Assembly (NCBI GenBank): GCA_934726455.1
Contig: CAKVDS010000045.1
Location: forward strand, 1 to 21,664
DNA: 21,664 nucleotides
From: an uncultured Bacteroidales bacterium
GTDB lineage: Bacteria > Bacteroidota > Bacteroidia > Bacteroidales > UBA932
Direction: 5' to 3'
Shown: positions 1 through 8,372 of the stretch, in pieces
How positions within the stretch are numbered: position 1 is the first letter of the stretch
Layout of the letters: each line of letters begins with the position of its first letter
Position numbers and translations under genes: made by a program
The notes under the pieces: generated by a model
The model's input: the letters and a program-made list of their open reading frames with translations, nothing else
Databases searched by the model: none
What the model was told of the DNA's origin: nothing

Positions 1-80
1 TACTTCTTTTGTAGTTCTGTGTGTGGTGTCATATTGACTGACTCTGTTTTGAGTCAACCCTTTTCAGGCCAATACAGGAT
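1..80. repeat. Outer terminal inverted repeat, left copy
   Basis: Position i pairs with 21663-i on the opposite strand, giving 79 of 80 identical bases; the single mismatch I see is at position 76. The match stops abruptly at 80, where the two sides become unrelated apart from GTGCGCAC motifs. The repeat begins at the first base of the window, so it may extend outside. It contains a 6-bp-stem hairpin (39-56). It lies downstream of the last gene of the left operon. There is no transposase or recombinase next to it, so I call it a repeat only, not an insertion sequence. Confidence 0.93.
39..56 (-). terminator. Hairpin in outer repeat, possible operon terminator
   Basis: TGACTC and GAGTCA form a 6-bp stem around a 6-nt loop, about 155 nt downstream of the left operon stop codon. 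The mirror copy at 21607-21624 sits at the end of the right operon. No clear U-tract follows on the transcript strand, so a rho-independent role is only tentative. It could equally be a structural part of the repeat. Confidence 0.3.
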
Positions 81-98
81 GGGGGAAAATTCAGTGCG

Positions 99-145
99 GT
101 GCGCACGAGGGGGCCTGGTGCGCACAGAACCGGCCGCGTGCGCAC
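99..145. repeat. Three phased GTGCGCAC palindromes (left end)
   Basis: Perfect 8-bp palindromes GTGCGCAC start at 99, 118 and 138, a spacing of 19-20 bp (about two helical turns). They lie just inside the left outer inverted repeat. The bases between them are not conserved. Similar motifs lie just inside the right outer repeat. Regular phasing suggests a protein-binding array, but no function is established. The rest of the 81-211 gap is G-rich on the plus strand and shows no gene or clear terminator. Confidence 0.6.
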
Positions 146-211
146 GGGGAGAGAGTATGTGAAGGTAAGGGAGAAAGGGGAACGGAGGGTCGAGGGGAGA
201 GAGTGTGGGGC

Positions 212-3200
212 TCAGTCGGTGCGGATGTCGCGGACACAGCGGGCTTTTTGTGCGTTATATGAGCCAAGGGTTATGATGTGAGTCAGGATAAACCCGTACT
301 TAGTTTTAACCTTGCCGCTGCCGATTCCATCTATGGCTCCGAATGAATAGCCGGTGCGGGACATCAGGTAGGGGTTGTTGGTCAATACATCATGATACTT
401 CATTATTGCCAGTTCACGCTGGTTCGGAAGACGGTATCCGGCAGGGCAATAAGGGTTGTCCTCTCCCTTGTCGATGGCTTCGGTCACTCTTTTGTTGAAA
501 TCCACAAATCCGAGATTAACGTTGCTCTCCGGTGTGTAGTCACTATAAACCTCGAACTTCTTATAGAGGCGGTTTTCTTCGGCGTTCTGGTTGTGCAGGT
601 CAAGCTCTCGCGAAGTGTAGTAGCGGAGGGCAGCCGGGTTGAGATAGGTGTTGGTGAATGTCGTCTTGCCGTCCGCAGAAGAAGATTTCTGGATATAGTC
701 CTGCGGCTCTTCATCTAAGTCAGCGTCTACGGCCATACCGAGATTGCGGACGCATCGGATTGTCATCTTGTCGCCTGCTCCATCTTGAGGATTGTTGCTC
801 GGGCCGGTCGCGATGCCTTCCTCTGCCCATACGATGGTTGAGTAGCCGTTATTGTCAATGGTGGAAGAGGCCACATGTTGCATCCATTTCGTGCCGTCTG
901 TGCTGGCCTGCTCTTCTGCACTTCGGTTATAGAGCCGTGATTTAGGGGCAACGAGACCGTCACCGATATAGAGTCCTATCAGCTGGTTGATGGATGCCGT
1001 GTACCAGCGGATCTCATCGCGGTCTATCTTGCCGTCACCGTTGTTGTCACGGTTGCGGGTCATGCAGGAGTAACGCAGATTCCGGTATGTGTCCTGAAGC
1101 TGTGGCGTTGCGTTGTCAACTTCGAAATCCATGAATTTCGACCACTTCTCTCTTGCTTTGAAACTGTTGCCAGAGTTTAATTCCCACAATTTTACCGAGT
1201 TGAGAAGACCGTTGCTGTTGGGGTTGGTGGTGTTGCCAGCCCCGGAGGCTTGCGGAAAACTCCAAATACCCGGGTATTCATCCTCATACTCAAGCCCCCA
1301 CGCGCTTGTGAGAGAAGTTATGGACGGGTCGGTGTTGTAGATGGTCTGGATGGATTTCTGCTGTATCGTGATGACTGAGCCTGTGGCCCGAGACTCCCCG
1401 TCCTTGCTGACCTGCGAGTTGCAGAGGATGTGCATCGTGCGGTCCGGCTGGTTGACAAACTCTTTCCAGAGGGTAGGGGAGCTGACACCCGTTATCGGGT
1501 TCTCCTCGTAGTAGAACTCATCCACGAAGGCGGTGACGCAGATTTTCGGCCCGTCCGCACCGTTGTCGTTGTCAAAGTCGCTGTTGTGCGTGCCGTACAC
1601 CAAGTCTTTCTCGTATTTGTCTGCCTGCTCCTTGATGTACTTCACCAGTCCGCGGATGTCCATGCAGCCGTCGTTGTGGTAGCCGGCGAGTCCCGGGTTG
1701 CCGTCATCCTCTTTGTTCTCTTCGGCAGTCCGCTCTTTGCTGCTCGCAGAAAACACGCGCGGAGTGTATTTCCTCCTCTTGTCGCTGTAGTAATTGCCGG
1801 AAGCGTCCTTTTTGTTGAGCCGGAATCGGACCCACTTGTAGTCCAGCCCGTCCGGGATGTCTTCTCCGTTTGGCCCGAGTGTAGGCATGCCGTCGCAGTA
1901 AGGGGTCTTGACGCTCCATGTAAGCTCGTCGGCCACTGATTTGCCGTTGGAGTCCAAGAAATTCTTTGCGTGGAAGGTCATGGTCTTGGAGGCGTAGTGC
2001 GCGTCGCAGAGGGCTATTTCTTCCTTGGCAATCGTCACCAGTCCGGATGCTCCCGGCTGGTTCTCTTTGACGTCGGAAGCGTCTCCCTGGCTGGTCTCCA
2101 CTTCCACGCGTATGTTGTTGACCGAGTTGACGGTGACAGTGTAGGTGTAGGAGGTGTTGCGGCAGATGTTGTAGTTTGCGATGCTGCCGTATTGATCTTT
2201 GCTCCAACTGCTGCCGCTTGATTTCTGTGTCCAGTCGCCGAGGTGGATGAGATACTGGACATCGGCGGCAAGTGTCTGCCCGGCATTATCGTTTTTGAGA
2301 TCCATCTCAACCCTGCCGGTGACGAGAACGTAGGTTGAGAAGTCGTTGGCGTTCTGGAAAATGCGCATGTCGCGGGACTCCTGCTTGCCGGTCGTGGGGT
2401 TGGTGAAAGTGAAGGTGGTGCTTTCGTTCTGACCGCCGTCTGTCTTGACCTGGCGGCTTCGGTCTTGATAAGTAGTGAACGTGCTGCTTTTGGGAGTCTG
2501 CCGGTTTTCGAGCATGTAGAACGAAAATCCGGAAGTGCCGTCGGTGCCGAAATTCTCGAAATTGGTCCACGGGCTGTCGAAGAAGTCGGGGGCGTGCTCC
2601 GGGTATTCATTAATTCCCGTTTGCGGGTCTACAACTCCGGAATCATTGCCAGTCGCGATGCGGTCCGTATAATCCATCAGGTTGGAGGTGCGCGGGACAT
2701 TGATCACCCGCCACTGCTTGGCTGTGAAGCTCTTGATGGTCTGGCCTCTTTCGTCCACGCGGGTGCCGGCCTTGAAGATGAAGCGGACCTTGGCATCGAG
2801 CCGGGTGAGGTACAGTTCCCCTCCGGAAGTGCTGCCTCCGTCCGCGATGTCTATGTTGGAAAGCATCCCGCTCATCGGGAAATAGCCGTTGCGGGAGACT
2901 GTCTCCTGATTGAGGTAGACCGGGAATTTCTTGAGATCGGCTTCGCTGTCGATGTTGTGGGCGAGTACATCGGAGGAAACGCGCACCATGTCCGCATCCA
3001 AATTGGTGAGGAGATAAAGTTTGAAGCCGGAGCTTGCCGGAGCCTTAATCTTGATGCTGCCTTCGGTTTTGCCGCTGTCGCCCGTGGCATTGCTGACATA
3101 CCAGCAGTCCTCGTCCGCATTGCGCACGGCTTCTTCGCTCCCCACCATCTCAAGCGTGCTGAACCACTTGCCGTAGACCTTGTTGCCGTCCTTGTCAAAT

Positions 3201-3412
3201 AGGAAAAGGTAGGCGTTGAGCACCCTGTTTTCGCTTGCATGGCCGAGCGTGGCGCGGGTCTGTATCTCCACGTTGTCGCTTGAGCCGAACTGGAGCGTGA
3301 GCCAGCCCTCGCCTTCTGCAAGGCCGCCACTGCGGAGCTCTTCCCGGACGCAGCCGCCTGCCGCCAGAATCATAGCCACGCAGGCCAATATCAGTGTGAT
3401 GTATCTTTTCAT
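212..3412 (-). CDS. DUF4906-type fimbrial tip/adhesin lipoprotein (left operon gene 7)
   Basis: 1066 aa. The start is the ATG at 3412, 8 nt after the upstream stop; a TTG at 3424 is in frame but less likely. An N-terminal signal ends in a lipobox-like AAGGC (Cys21). An Mfa2/FimB-like beta-rich region follows, with T52-R53-A54 in the T-[KR]-[AS] motif shared by all subunits here. Near residues 789-800 DNNGDGKIDRDE matches an EF-hand calcium loop. It opens a segment ending in IRCVRN (Cys887). A second C-terminal module runs from CPAGYRLPNQRE (about 989) to RCVRD (1058-1062), resembling DUF1566/FISUMP lectin-like folds. The size, the terminal operon position and the modules suggest a tip adhesin on a type V pilus. 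The right-operon counterpart at 18219-21437 shares the same architecture. The family assignment is from recalled sequence features; the tip role is inferred. As assembled, the operon has no promoter facing it. Confidence 0.85.
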   Translation of the reverse strand: MKRYITLILACVAMILAAGGCVREELRSGGLAEGEGWLTLQFGSSDNVEIQTRATLGHASENRVLNAYLFLFDKDGNKVYGKWFSTLEMVGSEEAVRNADEDCWYVSNATGDSGKTEGSIKIKAPASSGFKLYLLTNLDADMVRVSSDVLAHNIDSEADLKKFPVYLNQETVSRNGYFPMSGMLSNIDIADGGSTSGGELYLTRLDAKVRFIFKAGTRVDERGQTIKSFTAKQWRVINVPRTSNLMDYTDRIATGNDSGVVDPQTGINEYPEHAPDFFDSPWTNFENFGTDGTSGFSFYMLENRQTPKSSTFTTYQDRSRQVKTDGGQNESTTFTFTNPTTGKQESRDMRIFQNANDFSTYVLVTGRVEMDLKNDNAGQTLAADVQYLIHLGDWTQKSSGSSWSKDQYGSIANYNICRNTSYTYTVTVNSVNNIRVEVETSQGDASDVKENQPGASGLVTIAKEEIALCDAHYASKTMTFHAKNFLDSNGKSVADELTWSVKTPYCDGMPTLGPNGEDIPDGLDYKWVRFRLNKKDASGNYYSDKRRKYTPRVFSASSKERTAEENKEDDGNPGLAGYHNDGCMDIRGLVKYIKEQADKYEKDLVYGTHNSDFDNDNGADGPKICVTAFVDEFYYEENPITGVSSPTLWKEFVNQPDRTMHILCNSQVSKDGESRATGSVITIQQKSIQTIYNTDPSITSLTSAWGLEYEDEYPGIWSFPQASGAGNTTNPNSNGLLNSVKLWELNSGNSFKAREKWSKFMDFEVDNATPQLQDTYRNLRYSCMTRNRDNNGDGKIDRDEIRWYTASINQLIGLYIGDGLVAPKSRLYNRSAEEQASTDGTKWMQHVASSTIDNNGYSTIVWAEEGIATGPSNNPQDGAGDKMTIRCVRNLGMAVDADLDEEPQDYIQKSSSADGKTTFTNTYLNPAALRYYTSRELDLHNQNAEENRLYKKFEVYSDYTPESNVNLGFVDFNKRVTEAIDKGEDNPYCPAGYRLPNQRELAIMKYHDVLTNNPYLMSRTGYSFGAIDGIGSGKVKTKYGFILTHIITLGSYNAQKARCVRDIRTD

Positions 3413-3420
3413 ATTCCGTG

Positions 3421-4869
3421 TCAATCAAAACTTGTCCCGGTGCTATGCTCAGCCCAGCCCTGGACCACAAATGTGAAGGCACCGAGATTGGTGCTGTAAT
3501 AGATGTTGACAACCACGTTGAGATCCTCGTTGCGGCTGATGCCCGTGATCTTGTCGGTGCTGCCGTAGCTGTTGATCCGGGTGAGAAACGGCCGGGTCAC
3601 GTCAATATCCTTCTCTGCTCCCTCCAAGGTGCGGATGGTTACAGTTGATGCGACTTCAGCCTTGCGGAGATACCATTTTTCGGTGGTGGTGCGGCTTGTC
3701 GAGATTCCGGGCTCGCCGTTGTTGTTGGAGAGGTAATAATTGTTCCTCCAATAACTGCTGTAGAAGTATCTGCCGCCGTCGGTCCTTGTCGAGATGGTAG
3801 ACTGGGTGTCAGTGAGGTATGGGACGCTGTTGTCAGTTGGGATGTTCAAGTATTGCTTTGTCTCGAAATTCTGCATCTGCGTGCCATTCCAATCAGATGA
3901 AAAGCCCCAAAGGTACTTGGTCGCATCGCTATAGAAGATGAGCTCGTCATCTGTGCCGAACTGCTTTACATCCAAAGCGTTGCCTGCGTCCGCGCCGAGG
4001 AAGAAGCGGGGGTTGGAGGCTGAGGCGATGAAGTACTTGTCTGTGCTGTTGAAGTCGGTATTCGTCTCGCTGTCGGTCATTTTGTAGCGTTTGACTTCGG
4101 TTTTCTTGACGGTTGGTTCTCCGGAATAGCCTCCATCAAAGAGGCCACCGGTGAAAGAAAGGCCTATGGCATCGATAGTTCCGGTCTCGTAGAGGTAGGT
4201 GTCAAGTATCTGAGCTTCTTTTCCAGCTTCTATGTCAACGATGTCTGAGAAGTTGGCGAACTCCCCGTATTGAGTGCCGGTGGGTATTGCCCCGTCATGA
4301 GGGAAAAGGTAACCGGTGGAAGGGTTCTTGTCGGTGAGGGAGAGCTGGCTGATGAAGACTTTCTTGTCTTCGGCCTTGTTGCGCACGGTCACGCGCACCC
4401 TGCCGCAGACGCGCAGCAGCTGGGCGTCTATCTCGTTCTTGCCCGGGCCTATGCTGACTTTCTGCACAAGTGAAAGTGGCATGGCCTGGGAGTCGCTGAA
4501 CGGAGGCCTGTTGTTTGTGAGCTCCGGGAGGGTCGCGGCGTTGAGCTCTGCTTCTGTGCTGTTAATCCCGTAGTTGCCCGGGTCGTTGGCGAGGATATAG
4601 AGGTCGTATTCACCTCTGGCCAGCTCGCCGAATGTGACAGTGGCTTGGGCCGCTTTCGGAGTGGACTCTTCGTATAGGCTTTTCCCGTCCTTGAACATCC
4701 AGACTTTCAGGCTGTTCATGGCGTCGCCGTCCTTGGCGCTGCGGGTGGAGGTCTGGCCGATGTTGATGACAAGTTCTCCCTTGTCCCCGTATGCCTGCGG
4801 GGTCTTCTCGCAGGCGGTGAGGGCAAACGCGGCCAGGAGGGCTGCCGTTATGATTGCTTTGACTCGCAT
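3421..4869 (-). CDS. Mfa2/FimC-like minor fimbrial lipoprotein with beta-trefoil-like insert (left gene 6)
   Basis: 482 aa. A signal peptide ends in LTAC (Cys20), so it should be an exported lipoprotein. Residues 32-100 resemble the FimB/Mfa2 beta-domain (a short strand, a hydrophobic VWMF element, then GEYDLYILAN); T42-R43-S44 is the shared processing-like motif. Residues about 278-404 form an insert with three roughly repeated units containing aromatic YLWGF and KWYLRK strands and FLGADAG/YLN turns, like a ricin-type beta-trefoil. The C-terminus returns to a fimbrial-type strand region ending GAFTFVVQGW. It starts 2 nt after the preceding stop and is followed 8 nt later by the DUF4906 gene. 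An adapter or lectin-bearing subunit near the tip is the likeliest role (inference). The trefoil call is from pattern only. The paralogue is at 16646-18205. Confidence 0.75.
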   Translation of the reverse strand: MRVKAIITAALLAAFALTACEKTPQAYGDKGELVINIGQTSTRSAKDGDAMNSLKVWMFKDGKSLYEESTPKAAQATVTFGELARGEYDLYILANDPGNYGINSTEAELNAATLPELTNNRPPFSDSQAMPLSLVQKVSIGPGKNEIDAQLLRVCGRVRVTVRNKAEDKKVFISQLSLTDKNPSTGYLFPHDGAIPTGTQYGEFANFSDIVDIEAGKEAQILDTYLYETGTIDAIGLSFTGGLFDGGYSGEPTVKKTEVKRYKMTDSETNTDFNSTDKYFIASASNPRFFLGADAGNALDVKQFGTDDELIFYSDATKYLWGFSSDWNGTQMQNFETKQYLNIPTDNSVPYLTDTQSTISTRTDGGRYFYSSYWRNNYYLSNNNGEPGISTSRTTTEKWYLRKAEVASTVTIRTLEGAEKDIDVTRPFLTRINSYGSTDKITGISRNEDLNVVVNIYYSTNLGAFTFVVQGWAEHSTGTSFD

Positions 4870-4871
4870 GG

Positions 4872-5903
4872 CTACAGGTAAACTTCAACTGATGACTGGA
4901 CTTCATCCCAGTCCTTGATGCCCACGTTGACCTCGACGCTGGACTTGAGCACCTTGAGGGTGTAGGTGTAGATTTTCCCCGGCGCCCAGGTGATTGGCGG
5001 GAGGGTGGCAGTGTGGTCCATGGTGCCTTTCTCCGTGGTGAAATGCACGCTCGTCCTGCCTTTCTCGATGGTTTGCGGTATGGCGAAGACGACCCCGTTG
5101 TTGGCATTGAAAATATTGACGGCTGTGCCTTTGCCGAACTCCACCTGATCGGGGCAATTGTAATATTCTGTGGTCTCGTCGAAGTACTTGGCGCTCCATT
5201 CGAGTTTCGGGGTGAGCCTGTTTCCTTCGTCATAGGAATAGAGGAGCGTGCCGGCGGGGCGCAGGCCCTTGAGGTGAAATCCGGTTATGCGGTCGGTCGG
5301 GCCGTTAGGAACAGATTCGTCAAAAACCACTTGGAACCTGAGACCGGAGAGGGCGTGCTGGAAGGGCATGTTGACGGTTTTGTAGCCTTCGCTGTCTGTC
5401 GCGGGACAGCGGTGCGCGAATGCTACCAGCAGGTCGTACTGATGGTCAACTATCTTGTAGTTTATGGAAATGTTGTCGGCATTGGAAGTGGAGGGGAGAA
5501 CGTCCGCATCGTAGGGGCAGTATGCCCTGAAGCGGTAGTGGCTGTTGCGCCGCCAATACTTGACGGGGCTGTATTCCCACTTGTTTGTGTAGGAAACCTT
5601 CACAGCGGCATCGCTGTCAAAGAGATTGGTGAGCGTGCCGCCCTCGGTCGCGGAGTAGCCGCCGAAGATGCCGAAGGAGTACTTCGTGAGATCGTCTTTG
5701 CCGATGGTGGTCCAGCCGGCTCTGGTCTGGCTTTCGGATGCTGATTTGTCTGCTGTCTGACTTTGACTTGCGGATGGGCGTGCATCAGCGGCTGCGGTCT
5801 GGTTGGCCGAGAAGTCCATGGGAACATCTTCGGCATGCTCTTTCTGGCATGCGCCGAGTATGATGACGGCAAGCGCGAGTGTCAGTGGTAAGTATGCTTT
5901 CAT
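4872..5903 (-). CDS. Fimbrillin-family (Mfa_like_1) lipoprotein (left gene 5)
   Basis: 343 aa. Signal peptide with lipobox LGAC (Cys19), then a long Ser/Thr/Ala/Gln-rich linker to T60-R61-A62. The body matches the Mfa_like_1 fimbrillin pattern: YWRRNSHYRFRAYCPY, then YDLLVA, then PFQHALSGLRFQVVF, then VFAIPQT, and a final VNVGIKDWDEV strand. It starts in an ATGA overlap with the stop of the upstream fimbrillin (5900-5903), implying translational coupling. The position-matched right gene is 15617-16642, which shares the YDLLVA/NLDLMVAYEE and HAL regions and the C-terminal KPWEE/KDWDE strand. It is probably a minor or accessory pilin in a type V pilus; which position in the fibre it takes cannot be read from sequence. 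The long linker is unusual compared with its siblings. Confidence 0.88.
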   Translation of the reverse strand: MKAYLPLTLALAVIILGACQKEHAEDVPMDFSANQTAAADARPSASQSQTADKSASESQTRAGWTTIGKDDLTKYSFGIFGGYSATEGGTLTNLFDSDAAVKVSYTNKWEYSPVKYWRRNSHYRFRAYCPYDADVLPSTSNADNISINYKIVDHQYDLLVAFAHRCPATDSEGYKTVNMPFQHALSGLRFQVVFDESVPNGPTDRITGFHLKGLRPAGTLLYSYDEGNRLTPKLEWSAKYFDETTEYYNCPDQVEFGKGTAVNIFNANNGVVFAIPQTIEKGRTSVHFTTEKGTMDHTATLPPITWAPGKIYTYTLKVLKSSVEVNVGIKDWDEVQSSVEVYL

Positions 5904-6940
5904 TCTGTTCCTATGTTTACTCCTGAATTGTCCTTGTCTTCCCAGTCTCCGATGCTGCCGCCGAAATCGATGGGCTGGTCACCGGAGCCGAAAGTGATGT
6001 AGTATTTGTATTCCTTGCCCTTGTCCCAGAAGTTGGTGCCGAGGATTTTGAGGTCCCGCTTGATGTCTTCTTGGGCCGCACCGTTTTTGGTGTAGGAGAT
6101 TATGATCTGGGGAGTCTCTCTTGGGCCGTCTGTTTCGTTTTGGCCGGTCGCAAGGAGATTTTGAGGGATGATGAGGTTCGAGGCACCATATTGTGCCGGT
6201 TCTGTTGTCACTTCTTTACTGCCGCTAACATCGGCCATATTATAACTCGTCACACTTCCGCGATTGCTCCACTTATCGTCAGAGTACCCTCCACGAGAGT
6301 ATGTCGCTGTGTGGTAAATATTAGTGAAAGATATTTTCGTGATGGTATAGTTGTCTTCTGTCTTTTCCTTACTTACATGTATCGAAACTTTGGCAAGCTT
6401 ATGGCGGAACACGGTCGGGACACCGTTGAGGCCTGCCCGCTTGTCCTTTTCGATGTCAGCGACAAGTAGATCTCCGGTTATATAATTTGTGAAATCGGTG
6501 ATGGTTAATCCATTAGTCTTATCTATGCTTACAGTCCCATTAGACGTGCCTGTAAAAAGCCCATCAATAGTACTTTGATCCTCAGAGACGCAGGTATATG
6601 ACAGGAAAGTCAGACTTCCGCCACGTGGCCAGTAGTAGGTGTTGGTCCGGGATTTCCATTTCTCGTCCACTTTGGAGACTGTTTCGTTGACGATATATTG
6701 GTCTGCGTCCGCCTTGTCCGTGTCCCATTTCTTGCCGTCCGGAAGATACCATGCGTACGAGTAGAAATTTGCGCGTTCGCCAAGTTGGGCTGCGGTTGGG
6801 TTTGCTTTAGTCCTGACACTGCCGAGAACCGGGGAGAAGGATATTACACGGCTTTCGGGACTGCTTGGGGCGGTCTCGACCTTGGCGCAGGCGCTCAACA
6901 GAGCGAGGGCTGCGAGGATTGGCGGTATGCTTTTCTTCAT
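5900..6940 (-). CDS. Fimbrillin-family (Mfa_like_1) lipoprotein (left gene 4)
   Basis: 346 aa. Signal peptide with lipobox LSAC (Cys18); T44-K45-A46 follows after 27 residues. Fimbrillin hallmarks in order are AWYLPDGKKW, YYWPRGGSLTFLSYT, GDLLVAD, GVPTVFRHKLAKVSI, LIIPQ and a C-terminal GGSIGDWED strand. It is the first gene after the structured intergenic element, and its 3' end overlaps the next start by ATGA. The right-operon counterpart (14533-15612) shares AWYLP.GK.W, the YYWP motif and the GLNGVPT.FRH block. The middle of the gene (about 6240-6580) looks AT-richer than its neighbours. It is probably an accessory or alternative pilin; its placement is inferred from operon order only. Confidence 0.88.
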   Translation of the reverse strand: MKKSIPPILAALALLSACAKVETAPSSPESRVISFSPVLGSVRTKANPTAAQLGERANFYSYAWYLPDGKKWDTDKADADQYIVNETVSKVDEKWKSRTNTYYWPRGGSLTFLSYTCVSEDQSTIDGLFTGTSNGTVSIDKTNGLTITDFTNYITGDLLVADIEKDKRAGLNGVPTVFRHKLAKVSIHVSKEKTEDNYTITKISFTNIYHTATYSRGGYSDDKWSNRGSVTSYNMADVSGSKEVTTEPAQYGASNLIIPQNLLATGQNETDGPRETPQIIISYTKNGAAQEDIKRDLKILGTNFWDKGKEYKYYITFGSGDQPIDFGGSIGDWEDKDNSGVNIGTE

Positions 6941-7022
6941 CGTGTCAGGTGGTAGCGGATATCTTCGCCGGGGCGTCGGTATTAACTTAGCATCGGCTTC
7001 AGCGTCAGCATCGGCCGGAAGC

Positions 7023-7132
7023 CGGTGGCGGATAAATATTTGATGGTCAATATTTTGGCTATATGTCCTCCCCTGATTTTGAGGGAAGACATATAGCTAA
7101 AACGTTGTTTGATAGGCTGTTACGCGCCACCG
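7023..7132 (-). promoter_or_regulatory. Conserved structured intergenic element after major fimbrillin (left copy)
   Basis: On the transcript (minus strand), an outer 8-bp stem CGGTGGCG/CGCCACCG encloses a long hairpin (7048-7107) with arms reading AGCTATATGTCTTCCC and its near-complement. The element starts within a few bases of the major fimbrillin stop codon. The same element, about 89% identical by eye, occupies the equivalent gap in the right operon (14357-14466). There is no U-tract after the hairpin, so I favour an mRNA stabiliser, a processing site or a partial terminator that lowers downstream expression, rather than a full terminator. The remaining part of the 196-bp gap (6941-7022) has no gene; it holds two AGCATCGGC direct repeats at 6989 and 7007. 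Confidence 0.7.
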
Positions 7133-7136
7133 CTTT

Positions 7137-8345
7137 TTAGATGGTGATGGTGCCTGTTTCCTCTGTCCAGTTCTCCACAGTAGGATCCCAGTAGATGATG
7201 AACTCGTTCTGTGTGCCGGCAAGGCTGATGGTCACGTTGTAGGTAATCTTCTTGTTGATGCCCCAACCATCTTTGTTGATGTCGCTGAGAGGTACATACT
7301 CGGTCGCAACATCTGAGAATGCTACCTTGTCGTCTTCCCTATAATAGTCGGTCGTATATGACAGTTCGACATGTGGAACGGCCTTGACGGCGTTTATATA
7401 AGCCTGAGTCCTTTTTTCAATAGCCTTTTCAGCTTCAGTCGTTCCAGTGAACTTATATGATGGTTCAGCGAATGTCTGCGGCACGAAAGCCTTCTGTTCG
7501 TTGGCCAGACTTACAGCTGTAGTCTTGCTGAGTTCAGCTGGATTTCCGTCTGAAGTCTTGTATGCATAGGTGCTCTTATCGCCTGCATCTGTATACTTAG
7601 AACTATTCCAAGTCCCTGTAGCATTATCTTTCAGAGAATAGTCACCTTTGTTATAAGGATTTACTATTTTGATTTCATTGATTTTGATGACGTAGCTTCC
7701 AGCTTTGATGACTCCATTATCTTCTTTCTTGTAATCATCGTTAGTCGTTACATTGAAGCCGACAATCTGAGTCAAGGCGTGCTTGAATGCTGTAGGTACT
7801 CCTTTTTCGTTTTTTGCGCTACTGGTTGTGTTTGCCGTCTGTCCGGTTGCGTAAGCCACCATGAAATCACGATTCTTGTTCGCATCCGCATCCACATTAT
7901 ATCCAGTTACCGTGAGACCAGCAGCGGCATCGCAAGAAACGTTCGTAGGATACGAAGTTGCTTTCTTGTCACTATCAACGATAGTATACGAAATGAACGT
8001 CAGGCTACCGCCCTTCGGCCAGTAGTAGACCTGATCGGCGTGCCATGAATTCTCAACGAACGGAGAAACCGCGTCCTTATGATACGAAACCTCCGCATTG
8101 TCAATATACAGACTCGCATTATTCGGCCAAGTAGTCCCGTTGGCATTGTAGAATGCATAGGTCTTGAATTTGTAGTCCGTGCTGAACTTTGTCCCCTCGA
8201 CCAGAGCCTTGGTGCTCTTCGGACCGATTACGGTCTGCCAGGTGATCTGTGCCGGCCCCTCGGATACCGGCCGAACCTCGTTCTTCGTGCAGGCGGAGAG
8301 CGCCGTGAGCGCCGTCGCCGCGATAATCAAGTAAGTTTTTTTCAT
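7137..8345 (-). CDS. Major fimbrillin-type lipoprotein (left gene 3)
   Basis: 402 aa. Signal peptide with lipobox LSAC (Cys19) followed by TKNEVRP, nearly the same as the right counterpart (SKNEVRP). T45-K46-A47 is the putative protease-processing motif. Body motifs are KFKTYAFYNANG, VYYWPKGGSLTFISYT, RDFMVAYATG, GVPTAFKHALTQIVGF, then FVPQTF and a C-terminal FIIYWDPTVENW strand typical of fimbrillins. Its position before a conserved intergenic hairpin, and the long body, make it the best candidate for the main shaft subunit of the left pilus (inference). The central part (about 7560-7780) is AT-rich compared with the flanking genes, suggesting faster divergence or exchange. There is a 27-nt gap to the DUF5119 gene. 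I found no separate TAnnTTTG promoter upstream, so it should depend on the central invertible promoter. Confidence 0.9.
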   Translation of the reverse strand: MKKTYLIIAATALTALSACTKNEVRPVSEGPAQITWQTVIGPKSTKALVEGTKFSTDYKFKTYAFYNANGTTWPNNASLYIDNAEVSYHKDAVSPFVENSWHADQVYYWPKGGSLTFISYTIVDSDKKATSYPTNVSCDAAAGLTVTGYNVDADANKNRDFMVAYATGQTANTTSSAKNEKGVPTAFKHALTQIVGFNVTTNDDYKKEDNGVIKAGSYVIKINEIKIVNPYNKGDYSLKDNATGTWNSSKYTDAGDKSTYAYKTSDGNPAELSKTTAVSLANEQKAFVPQTFAEPSYKFTGTTEAEKAIEKRTQAYINAVKAVPHVELSYTTDYYREDDKVAFSDVATEYVPLSDINKDGWGINKKITYNVTISLAGTQNEFIIYWDPTVENWTEETGTITI

Positions 8346-8372
8346 CGTTTTATTTTTTTATAGCTGTTATGA

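Noticed and set aside
99..145. CRISPR array
   Set aside because: Repeats are only 8 bp with unequal 11-12-bp gaps and no cas genes.
2465..3202. 245-codon open frame on the plus strand
   Set aside because: Antisense shadow of the left DUF4906 gene.
3413..3424. TTG start for the left DUF4906 gene
   Set aside because: The in-frame ATG at 3412 begins directly before the lipoprotein signal; the TTG overlaps the upstream stop and adds only four residues.
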